Below, piece by piece: positions 34,790-41,322 of a stretch of 41,572 nucleotides of DNA (the stretch's first letter is position 1; the number at the start of each line of letters is the position of its first letter). The notes under the pieces are model-generated. The model ran no database searches. It had not been told where the DNA came from and was given only the letters and a program-made list of their open reading frames with translations. This stretch comes from Bryobacterales bacterium. Lineage in GTDB: Bacteria; Acidobacteriota; Terriglobia; Bryobacterales; Bryobacteraceae. The DNA lies in assembly GCA_003166475.1 (NCBI GenBank), contig PMVV01000446.1, forward strand, positions 7,154 through 48,725. The letters run 5' to 3'. The position numbers and the translations under genes are program-made.

Positions 34790-35284
34790 ATGGGTTGTGT
34801 TCGGAATCTTTGCCTGATCCTCGTTTGCGCCGCAACTTTGGCCTTGGCGGCGCCGCCGCCCGCGCCCAGCATGGACCTGCGGTTCGACCGCCTGGCGAGC
34901 GCCTTGACGCTACTGGGCGACACCGACCGCAAGATCGTGGATGAAGCGGCCCAACTGATCCGCGAGGGTGAACACGCGGGCGCGCTGGCACGGCTTTCCA
35001 CGTTGACGCACTCGAATCCCGAGAATTCGTCGCTCCGCATTCTGATGGCCTATGCGCAGCTTCAGCTCGGCAACCTGACCGGCGCGCTGGATGAAGCCAA
35101 GAAGGCGCACGAGGCGCCGAACGGAAATAGTTACAGGTGTTACTTCCTGGCCAAGATCGCGTTTCTGACTGGCGATAACATCACCTGCCGGCGGGAGCTG
35201 AATCACGCGAAGAACGCCGGCGATATGCCGGAAGAAGTCCGGCAATTGCAGAACGATGTGAAGAAGGCTAAAGCCAAGGGCTAA
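34790..35284 (+). CDS. Exported TPR-like protein
   Basis: 164 aa from ATG 34790. A signal peptide (L-C-L-I-L-V-C-A-A-T-L-A-L-A then A-P-P) is followed by helical repeats: A-A-Q-L-I-R-E-G-E-H-A-G-A-L-A-R-L, N-P-E-N-S-S-L-R-I-L-M-A-Y-A-Q-L-Q-L-G and L-T-G-A-L-D-E-A-K-K-A-H match TPR spacing. Likely a periplasmic scaffold; the two Cys residues near 121 and 138 are free to form a disulphide. No further function is visible. Confidence 0.75.
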   Translation: MGCVRNLCLILVCAATLALAAPPPAPSMDLRFDRLASALTLLGDTDRKIVDEAAQLIREGEHAGALARLSTLTHSNPENSSLRILMAYAQLQLGNLTGALDEAKKAHEAPNGNSYRCYFLAKIAFLTGDNITCRRELNHAKNAGDMPEEVRQLQNDVKKAKAKG

Positions 35285-35296
35285 GTCCAATCCTGT

Positions 35297-35302
35297 TACA
35301 AT
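35297..35302 (+). promoter_or_regulatory. -10 element (TACAAT) for VOC gene
   Basis: TACAAT, then exactly 6 nt (CGCCCT), then ATG 35309: leaderless arrangement. Confidence 0.5.
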
Positions 35303-35308
35303 CGCCCT

Positions 35309-35683
35309 ATGTTTAGAGGATTGGAGCACACGGCCATCGCCTCACCCGACCCGCGCGCGCTGGCTGAGTGGTACGCCGCGCATCTCGACTTCGTCATCAA
35401 CTACGAATACGCCGGCAACTACTTCGTGCGGGCGGCGAATGGCACGATGCTGGAAATCATTCCCGGCAAAGGATTGCTAACGCCGCCGCAGCTCGACGAC
35501 CCAGGCATCCGCCACCTGGCGATCGACGTGGACGATTTCGACGCTGCGCACGAGCGTCTCAAGGCCGCTGGCGTGCGCTTCCTGGGCGAGCCGATGAACA
35601 AACAAGGTAACCGGCTTTTGTTTTTTGCCGATGGCGACGGCAACATCCTGCATCTGATTCAGAGGGAAAGGCCGCTGCCGTAA
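35309..35683 (+). CDS. VOC-family (glyoxalase-like) protein
   Basis: 124 aa, one VOC unit of two beta-alpha-beta-beta-beta modules. L-E-H-T-A-I-A-S-P-D (His near 7), M-L-E-I-I-P (Glu near 50), R-H-L-A-I-D-V-D-D-F-D (His near 70) and I-L-H-L-I-Q provide the metal-site pattern H/E/H/x of glyoxalase/dioxygenase relatives. Substrate not deducible. Four nt upstream of the MFS gene, so possibly co-transcribed. Confidence 0.88.
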   Translation: MFRGLEHTAIASPDPRALAEWYAAHLDFVINYEYAGNYFVRAANGTMLEIIPGKGLLTPPQLDDPGIRHLAIDVDDFDAAHERLKAAGVRFLGEPMNKQGNRLLFFADGDGNILHLIQRERPLP

Positions 35684-35687
35684 ACCT

Positions 35688-36893
35688 GTGCTGAGCCGGG
35701 TCTTCAAGGCTTTCCATTACCGCGAATTCCGTCTGCTCTGGTTTGGCGCCTGCACCTCGTCGATCGGCACCTGGATGCAGGTCGTTGCGCAGAGCTGGCT
35801 GGTGTTTCAGATCTCGGGATCGGCGTTCCTGCTGGGTCTTGACGGGTTCCTGGGCCAGATCCCCATTCTTCTGTTTTCGCTGATTGGGGGTGTGATCGCC
35901 GACCGCATCGACCGCCGGCGGGTGCTGCTGGGGTCGCAATACGTGCAGATGACCTGCGCGTTCGTGTTGACTGCGCTGATCGCGCTGCAGTGGATCAAGG
36001 TTCCGCACATCCTGACCGTGTCTTTCGTGGTGGGCTGCGCGCAGGCCTTCGGCGGCCCGGCGTATTCGGCGCTGGTGCCCATGCTGGTGGAAAAAGAAGA
36101 CCTGCAGAACGCCATCGCGCTCAATTCCATCCAGTTCAATCTGGCGCGCGTGATCGGCCCCGTGCTGGGCGGTCTGGCGCTCACCGGGTTGGGCGCGGCC
36201 TGGTGCTTCGGGCTGAACGGCCTGTCGTTCGTGGCGGTGATTATCTCGCTGCTCCTGCTGACCGTCACGTTCGAGCCGCAAAGGACCGGAGAATCCATCT
36301 TGACCGGCGTGAAGCAGGGCATCTTGTTCGTTCGCGGGCAAGGCGCCATGGTGGGACTGATCGCGCTGGCGTTTTGCATGACCGCGCTGGCCATCCCTAC
36401 GCTCACCTTCCTGCCGGTCTTCGCCAAGGACGTATTCCACCGCGGACCCACGACCTTCACGATCCTGCTCTCGTGCTCGGGGGTCGGCTCGGTAGCGGGA
36501 GCGCTGATCGTGGCGGGCTTCGGCGACCTCAAGAACAAAGGGCGGGTGGCGCTGCTGACCATGCTGCTGCTCGGCAGCGCCATTGCCGGATTCGCCCTTT
36601 CCAAGTCGATCGTGTTGAGCGGCGCGTTGCTGATCGTTTTGGGCGCGGCGATGATGGGCGTGTTCTCGACGGTCAGCTCGCTGGTGCAACTCATCACTCC
36701 CAACGAAATGCGCGGCCGCGTGATGAGCGTGTATAACCTGGCCTTCCGCGGCGGAATGCCGGTGGGAATCCTGGCGACCGGGTGGCTGATACGGACCTAC
36801 TCCGCGCCGCACGTGCTGGCGGTGAATGGTTTGCTGTTGGTGGTGGTGGGGGGCTATTTTCTGCTGGTGCAGCGGCGGGTGGCTGCGCTGTGA
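35688..36893 (+). CDS. MFS exporter (EntS-like)
   Basis: 401 aa with 12 predicted hydrophobic segments. F-R-L-L-W-F-G (13-19), the A-D-R-I-D-R-R-R-V-L loop 2-3 motif (about 70-79) and N-S-I-Q-F-N-L-A-R-V-I-G-P (about 145-157) identify the MFS_3 group that includes enterobactin and macrolide exporters. Efflux is the likely role; cargo unknown. Start GTG 35688 lies 4 nt after the VOC stop. Confidence 0.88.
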   Translation: MLSRVFKAFHYREFRLLWFGACTSSIGTWMQVVAQSWLVFQISGSAFLLGLDGFLGQIPILLFSLIGGVIADRIDRRRVLLGSQYVQMTCAFVLTALIALQWIKVPHILTVSFVVGCAQAFGGPAYSALVPMLVEKEDLQNAIALNSIQFNLARVIGPVLGGLALTGLGAAWCFGLNGLSFVAVIISLLLLTVTFEPQRTGESILTGVKQGILFVRGQGAMVGLIALAFCMTALAIPTLTFLPVFAKDVFHRGPTTFTILLSCSGVGSVAGALIVAGFGDLKNKGRVALLTMLLLGSAIAGFALSKSIVLSGALLIVLGAAMMGVFSTVSSLVQLITPNEMRGRVMSVYNLAFRGGMPVGILATGWLIRTYSAPHVLAVNGLLLVVVGGYFLLVQRRVAAL

Positions 36894-36897
36894 TGGA

Positions 36898-36928
36898 GCT
36901 ATCAGCGGTCAGCTATCAGCCGTCAGCT
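36898..36928. repeat. Heptamer array AGCNNTC (four units plus)
   Basis: AGCTATC, AGCGGTC, AGCTATC, AGCCGTC and a partial AGCT follow the MFS stop by four bases, mirroring the array after the PAP2 gene. Confidence 0.8.
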
Positions 36929-36968
36929 AGAACCACGCGCGGCGCTTCCCGAAGCCGCTCCGGCCCTT

Positions 36969-37008
36969 GCGGGGCTGAAGCCCCGCGCGGGATAAATCCC
37001 GCCCTCCA
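36969..37008. repeat. Double-hairpin interspersed repeat
   Basis: GCGGGGCT-GA-AGCCCCGC (36969-36986) directly followed by GCGGGAT-AA-ATCCCGC (36987-37002) and the CCCGCCCTCCA edge motif. It lies between the MFS stop and the end of the convergent gene and may double as a terminator. Confidence 0.8.
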
Positions 37009-37019
37009 GGACGCTCGGT

Positions 37020-38021
37020 CTAACTGGGCCGGATCGGGCTCCTCAGAGGACGGCGGTGCGGGGGCGACGGGACGAAGTAGACAGCGGCGGCCTTCCCCGG
37101 CCCGCCATCCCGCACCACATAGAGAGGTCCCTGACCGCTGACGTTCAGCAGGAAGACGGATGAGTCGCCGAACCGGTCGAGGCGCGTCGGCGTAAAGTTA
37201 AGGTCGAGGCTCTCGACAGGCGCGCGCGACGGGATGTCGTATACCGCCAGCTTGCGGCTGCCCGCGTTGGCCACGAACAAGCGCTGCCCGTCGGCGGAAA
37301 CCTGCAGCCCGGCCGGCGAGCTGATGCCGCTGTCGTTTGCGAACACCACCGCGCCTGGCGTGCCGGCGTAGTCTTGCACCTGGAAGATCTGCTGCGATTG
37401 GCTGTCGGAGAAGAACAAACTGCTGCCCGCCAGGGCGATCGCGGACGGGCTGACGGCGGGCGCGATGCGCTGGATGCCCGCGGAGGCACTGGCCAGGTAG
37501 ATGCCACCGGCGTCGGGGGATGCCACTGCTACAATCAGCCGCAGCCCGTCGAAAGCCAGCGCGGTCACCTGTCCGGGAAGGCTGGACAGGTTGATCGGCG
37601 CGGCGGCCACCGGCGATTGCGCGAGACCGGTGAGGATCTGGGCTTGGCCGGCGCGCGACGAGTAGACCGCGGCGGCGCTGCCATCGGCCGCCCACACGAA
37701 TCGATCCGGGCTGGGGATGGCCCCGGCCACAGCCAAAGCCGCGGGATGCGCATTGCGGAGGCCGGTATACAGCATCAGCTTGCCGCCTCGCTCGACGGCC
37801 AGCGCCGCGGAGCCGTCCGGCGCCACGGAAGCGGCGTCCAGTCCGATGGCGACGCCGTTGCCAAGATAAGCGGCGCCGGGGATGCCGAGCATGGGCCGCA
37901 CCGCGCCCGACTGCGCATCGAAGATGAAGCCGGTGACCGGTCCGGCCACACCGGCCGAGGGCTGCGCCCAGCCCGAAATCGCGAGCGCGCCAAACGCGAT
38001 GAGGAATCTCGAAGTATGCAT
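37020..38021 (-). CDS. Exported beta-propeller-like protein
   Basis: 333 aa from ATG 38021. Signal peptide F-L-I-A-F-G-A-L-A-I-S-G-W-A-Q (about 6-20) is followed by NHL/YVTN-like beta repeats: V-S-A-D-G-Q-R-L-F-V-A-N-A-G-S-R-K and S-P-D-R-F-V-W-A-A-D-G-S, spaced 40-50 residues. No catalytic motif. The C-terminus (P-S-P-P-H-R-R-P-L-R-S) is low complexity and ends just before the double-hairpin repeat, so the last residues may be a read-through into repeat-derived DNA. TATACT at about 38077-38072 could be its -10. Confidence 0.75.
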   Translation of the reverse strand: MHTSRFLIAFGALAISGWAQPSAGVAGPVTGFIFDAQSGAVRPMLGIPGAAYLGNGVAIGLDAASVAPDGSAALAVERGGKLMLYTGLRNAHPAALAVAGAIPSPDRFVWAADGSAAAVYSSRAGQAQILTGLAQSPVAAAPINLSSLPGQVTALAFDGLRLIVAVASPDAGGIYLASASAGIQRIAPAVSPSAIALAGSSLFFSDSQSQQIFQVQDYAGTPGAVVFANDSGISSPAGLQVSADGQRLFVANAGSRKLAVYDIPSRAPVESLDLNFTPTRLDRFGDSSVFLLNVSGQGPLYVVRDGGPGKAAAVYFVPSPPHRRPLRSPIRPS

Positions 38022-38081
38022 ATGCAAATAGACGCCGCCACAGCCCCAAATTCTCACGGCGCCACACTGGCAGTATAGCGC

Positions 38082-38087
38082 TATGAT
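38082..38087 (+). promoter_or_regulatory. -10 element (TATGAT) for rpiB
   Basis: TATGAT followed by 8 nt and ATG 38096, giving a near-leaderless transcript. Confidence 0.45.
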
Positions 38088-38095
38088 GGGAATCC

Positions 38096-38548
38096 ATGAG
38101 GGTGGCAGTGGCAAGCGATCACGGCGGTTTCCCGCTGAAGACGCGGATTATCGAAGAATTGGGCAAATTGGGGCACGAAACGGTGGACCTGGGCACGGAT
38201 TCGACCGACCCGGTGGACTATCCGGACTACTCGCGCGCGGTGGCCGAGGCGGTGATTGACGGGCGCGCCGAGCGGGCCATCCTGCTGTGCGGCAGCGGCG
38301 CGGGCGCCTGCGTGGCCGCCAACAAGTTCAAAGGCGTGCGGGCGGCTACGTGCCACGATCCGTTTTCGGCGCATCAATCCGTGGAGGACGATGACGTCAA
38401 CGTGATGTGCCTGGGCGCGCGCGTGGTCGGTCCGGAGTTGGCCGTGGAACTGGTGCGGCGGTACATGGGGGCGAGTTTCTCGGGGTTGGAGCGGCACAAG
38501 CGCCGGCTGGGGAAGATCGCCGAATTCGAAAAGGAGTTCGGGCGGTAG
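38096..38548 (+). CDS. rpiB: Ribose-5-phosphate isomerase B
   Basis: 150 aa. V-A-S-D-H-G-G (5-11), the L-L-C-G-S-G-A-G loop with the catalytic Cys (about 65-72), C-H-D-P-F-S-A-H (about 84-91) and D-D-D-V-N-V-M-C-L-G-A-R-V are the RpiB/LacAB signatures. It interconverts ribose-5-P and ribulose-5-P in the cytoplasm. A yjbQ-like gene follows by 10 nt and a PilZ gene overlaps that, making a three-gene unit. Confidence 0.95.
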   Translation: MRVAVASDHGGFPLKTRIIEELGKLGHETVDLGTDSTDPVDYPDYSRAVAEAVIDGRAERAILLCGSGAGACVAANKFKGVRAATCHDPFSAHQSVEDDDVNVMCLGARVVGPELAVELVRRYMGASFSGLERHKRRLGKIAEFEKEFGR

Positions 38549-38558
38549 GCCTTTCCGC

Positions 38559-38978
38559 ATGAGCGTTTTGCAGAAGAGCTTTCGCGTGTCGACGCGGGGC
38601 CATTCCGAGGTGCTGGATATCACGCCGCAGGTAGCTCGCATCGTGGCCGAGAGCGGCGTCCAACAGGGCATCGTGAACATCGCCGGTGTGGGATCCACCC
38701 TGGGCATCACCACGCTGGAGTTCGAGCCGGGATGCGTGGCGGACCTGCGGCGCGCGCTGGACCAGATCGCTCCCGCCGCCGCCGACTACGCGCATAACGC
38801 CCGCTGGGGCGACGGCAACGGATACGCGCACCTGCGCAGCGCACTGGTGGGCACAACGCGCAGCTTTCCGGTGACCGCTGGACGCATCATGACCGGCACC
38901 TGGCAGCAGATCGTGCTGTGCGATTTCGACAATCGCGCGCGGGACCGGCAGGTGCTGGTGACGGTGGTAGGGGAATGA
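38559..38978 (+). CDS. YjbQ/UPF0047 family protein
   Basis: 139 aa, the full family length. Y-A-H-N-A-R-W-G-D-G-N-G-Y-A-H-L-R-S (about 75-92) and L-V-G-T-T-R-S-F-P-V are the conserved YjbQ core with the metal-type His residues; G-T-W-Q-Q-I-V-L-C-D-F-D-N is the terminal strand. Some members have weak thiamine-phosphate synthase activity, but the physiological role is unsettled. The stop overlaps the PilZ start (ATGA). Confidence 0.93.
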   Translation: MSVLQKSFRVSTRGHSEVLDITPQVARIVAESGVQQGIVNIAGVGSTLGITTLEFEPGCVADLRRALDQIAPAAADYAHNARWGDGNGYAHLRSALVGTTRSFPVTAGRIMTGTWQQIVLCDFDNRARDRQVLVTVVGE

Positions 38979-39307
38979 TGGAACGACGCGCGGAACCCCG
39001 GCTCTTATGTTCGGACCTGATCAAGGTGCGGCTGGAGGGCGGAGAACCGGCGGAGACGATGGCGAATCTGGAAGATATCTCGCCATCGGCTGCGTGCGTG
39101 TTGTTCGAGCGGGCGGTGCCGGCGGGGGCGCGGCTGTGCCTGATGCTCGGCCGGCACAGATTCCGCGGGCGGGTGACTCATTGCACGCACAATGAAATCG
39201 GGTATTTTGTGGGAATCCGGTTCGATGCCGGGAAGAAGTGGTCGCGCCAGATCTACGAGCCGAAGCACCTGCTCGATCCGATGGAAGTGGTCGGACGCAA
39301 GCGCTGA
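38975..39307 (+). CDS. PilZ-domain protein
   Basis: 110 aa. R-R-A-E-P-R (about 4-9) is the first c-di-GMP-binding motif (RxxxR) and L-E-D-I-S-P-S-A-A (about 32-40) the second, but the canonical (D/N)xSxxG ends in Ala instead of Gly, which could weaken ligand binding. F-R-G-R-V-T-H-C-T and Y-F-V-G-I-R-F complete the barrel. It follows rpiB and yjbQ by overlap, an unusual partner for a second-messenger receptor. Confidence 0.85.
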   Translation: MMERRAEPRLLCSDLIKVRLEGGEPAETMANLEDISPSAACVLFERAVPAGARLCLMLGRHRFRGRVTHCTHNEIGYFVGIRFDAGKKWSRQIYEPKHLLDPMEVVGRKR

Positions 39308-39328
39308 GGCGGGACTGAAAAGAAAGAG

Positions 39329-39364
39329 GCGGGACTGAGAGTCCCGCGCAGGCTGAGAGCCTGC
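39329..39364. repeat. Double-hairpin interspersed repeat
   Basis: GCGGGACT-GAG-AGTCCCGC (39329-39347) then GCAGGCT-GAG-AGCCTGC (39348-39364), ending CCCCAC like the trpF element. Located between two convergent genes, so it may act as a two-way terminator. Confidence 0.8.
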
Positions 39365-39374
39365 CCCACTTTGA

Positions 39375-39737
39375 TTAAGGGGCGCGCTTGACGACGGCGT
39401 CGGTACCCCAGGCGCCATCCTCGGTCTGGATCTTCAGGTTCATGGTGTCGCCGGAAACCGTTCCGGTCACCAGCAGCGTAATCGGGTTGCCCTGATATTC
39501 CGACGCTACCGTGAGCGAGATCTTGCCGCCGTCAAGCGATCCCTTGGTGACGGGCCGGGGCTTGCCCTCGGAATCCGACATGGTCCCGGTGACGACGGTG
39601 CCGTCGGATTTCAGATCGAGCACAACGTCGGCTCCGGTTCCTTCCATCGGCCCTGTCCACTTGCCGGTGACGCCGGCAGCCAGGGCGATGACCACGGCCA
39701 ACAAAAACAGAACGGAGAGCGAAAGCGCGCGCAACAT
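39375..39737 (-). CDS. Small exported beta-rich protein, function unknown
   Basis: 120 aa from ATG 39737, with GGAGGAGGT 8 nt upstream. Signal peptide A-L-S-L-S-V-L-F-L-L-A-V-V-I-A-L-A-A-G (about 4-22), then G-K-W-T-G-P-M-E-G (about 25-33) and alternating beta strands (V-V-L-D-L-K-S-D-G-T-V-V-T-G-T-M), a pattern like small lipocalin-type barrels. The closest label is a lipocalin-like domain; no residue indicates a ligand. It is 20 nt after the ROK gene on the same strand. Confidence 0.75.
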   Translation of the reverse strand: MLRALSLSVLFLLAVVIALAAGVTGKWTGPMEGTGADVVLDLKSDGTVVTGTMSDSEGKPRPVTKGSLDGGKISLTVASEYQGNPITLLVTGTVSGDTMNLKIQTEDGAWGTDAVVKRAP

Positions 39738-39757
39738 GGTTATGGACCTCCTCCGTA

Positions 39758-40448
39758 TCATATCCGTTTGTGGCGTTCGGCAGGGTCGAGCCACAGGCGG
39801 TAGCCGCCGCGGAAGGCGTGAGCGTTGTTGCCCAGGCGCGCGCCCGGCGGAATCTTCTTCAGCACCTTGGCGTTGCCGCCGCCCAAAATGACGTAGTCGG
39901 CTTCCAGCGCCGCCTTCAGGCGCTTCACCACATCGAACACGTTCTGCCGCCACTTCTTCTTGCCCAGCCGCTTCAGGCCGCGCAGGCCGACGTAATCCTC
40001 ATAGGTGCGGCCATGCTTGTAGGGCAGGTGCGCCAACTCCATGGGTTCCAGGACGCCATTCGACGATCAGCGCCGAGCCGAGACCCGTGCCCAAGCCGAG
40101 GAACAGCATGCGCCCTCCCTCGTAGTGGCCGAGGGCCTGCATGGCGGCATCGTTGATGATCTTGACCGGGCAGCCGAGCGCCTTGGCGAAATCGAAGCCG
40201 ACCCAGCCGCGCCCCAGGTTATGCGGATCGCCGAGCGGCTTACCGTGCAGGACTGGCCCCGGATATCCGATCGCGGCCACCGAATACTCCCAGCCGGCGG
40301 TGGCCTTGCGCACATCGGCCACCATTTTCCGGGGCGTCATCTTGGGGCCGGAGGGAATCTCGATGAACGTCTTGTGGCCGGTGGCCAGGATCTTGACGTG
40401 GGTGCCGCCGACGTCGAGGACGAGAATCTTCAGAGGCTGGTTTGTCAC
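39758..40448 (-). pseudogene. ROK-family sugar kinase (polyphosphate-glucokinase-like), frameshifted
   Basis: GTG 40448 starts L-V-L-D-V-G-G-T-H-V-K (about 9-19), the phosphate loop, followed by A-A-I-G-Y-P-G-P-V and I-N-D-A-A-M-Q-A-L (catalytic Asp) and L-G-L-G-T-G-L-G-S-A (adenosine loop). After L-I-V-E-W the frame is shifted: one extra A (GTCGAATGG versus GTCGATGGC) near 40059. Removing it yields D-G-V-L-E-P-M-E-L-A-H-L and the rest to 39758, total 229 aa, close to ROK polyphosphate glucokinases. Either a decayed gene or a sequence error. Its start is 3 nt after the nucleotidyltransferase stop, so translation is linked. Confidence 0.8.
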
Positions 40449-40451
40449 TTG

Positions 40452-41069
40452 CTACTCCGTCTCCCGAACATGTTGCAACCGCTCCTGCAATTCCACGGGC
40501 AGCGCTTTTTCCACTTCAGCGGTAATTAGGCCCGCGGCGTCCATGCTTCGGATATGGACGCGGTCCCTGTCCCGAAAAGCACTCAGTTTCATACGTACCA
40601 GATCGGGGACCGGAATGACAAACACCTCCGTGCCTAGAAGGCTCTTCTTCTCCGGCTGAATGGGCGGGTTCGGCGTGGCCTGATTGGGGCGGACCTTCTC
40701 TCCGCTGAAGAGCAGATGAACGGCGTTCCTGGCGCTGGTTGTGTCGCCGTAGAGCAACATGTCCGGACCGGCGGTGTGGCGGAAGCGAAACCCGTGCCGG
40801 GCAGCGATCTCGCTGGCTCTCTCGAGGTCGGAGCGACGAATCATCAGGTCCACGTCGCGGGTCAGCGTGGTATGCTCCGGATCGGCTGCCTCCACATGAA
40901 CCAGAACCGCCAATCCGCCGATCAGTTCGTGCTGGACGTGCTCGGCCATCAATGGGCCGGTGATTTTGTGCAGAATGCCGGCCAAGTCGAAGAGGCTTTG
41001 TTCGAACACGAGATTAACGGCTTCTCCCCGATCCGCGACATCGTGGAGGTATTGGGCAAAGGTCGGCAT
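40452..41069 (-). CDS. AbiEii-like nucleotidyltransferase
   Basis: 205 aa. H-E-L-I-G-G-L-A-V-L-V-H (about 47-58) and T-R-D-V-D-L-M-I (about 69-76) are the GG...DxD nucleotidyltransferase centre of the minimal NTase/AbiEii group, whose members act as TA toxins or modify small molecules. V-P-D-L-V-R-M-K-L-S-A-F-R-D-R-D-R-V-H is the conserved helical tail. No adjacent AbiEi or HEPN partner is visible, so it is not a standard type IV TA pair. ROK kinase follows 3 nt downstream. Confidence 0.8.
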   Translation of the reverse strand: MPTFAQYLHDVADRGEAVNLVFEQSLFDLAGILHKITGPLMAEHVQHELIGGLAVLVHVEAADPEHTTLTRDVDLMIRRSDLERASEIAARHGFRFRHTAGPDMLLYGDTTSARNAVHLLFSGEKVRPNQATPNPPIQPEKKSLLGTEVFVIPVPDLVRMKLSAFRDRDRVHIRSMDAAGLITAEVEKALPVELQERLQHVRETE

Positions 41070-41084
41070 TCGTCACGCACCAGA

Positions 41085-41108
41085 GCGGGGCTTAAGCCCG
41101 CCCTCCAT
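41085..41108. repeat. Single-hairpin interspersed repeat
   Basis: GCGGGGCTTAAGCCCGC (one bulged G) followed by the CCCGCCCTCCA edge shared with 1-11 and 36998-37008. Confidence 0.7.
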
Positions 41109-41320
41109 TACTCGACGGTGACGTGCGTGCCCTTGGTCTCGTGCCGCGAGAGATCCCCGATGCGGTCGTCAATCACGCTGCGCACGCCCTTCAGAAGTTC
41201 CACGCGCGCGTTGCGGAAATGGTCCCTGGTAGCGTCGGACCAAGCCTTCCGGAAGAACGGCTTCACATTCAGACAGTAGAAGCAGCCCGGAGCGTCAACG
41301 TTCGTCTTTTCGTCTGACAT
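41108..41320 (-). CDS. Small CxxC protein, function unknown
   Basis: 70 aa from ATG 41320. G-C-F-Y-C near residues 12-16 supplies a single CxxC, then an amphipathic helix F-R-K-A-W-S-D-A-T-R-D-H-F and a charged, beta-like tail. Size and pattern suggest a small metal-binding or structural protein, not a known family. It lies 2 nt after the ArsA-like gene on the same strand, so probably its operon partner. Confidence 0.7.
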   Translation of the reverse strand: MSDEKTNVDAPGCFYCLNVKPFFRKAWSDATRDHFRNARVELLKGVRSVIDDRIGDLSRHETKGTHVTVE

Positions 41321-41322
41321 AA

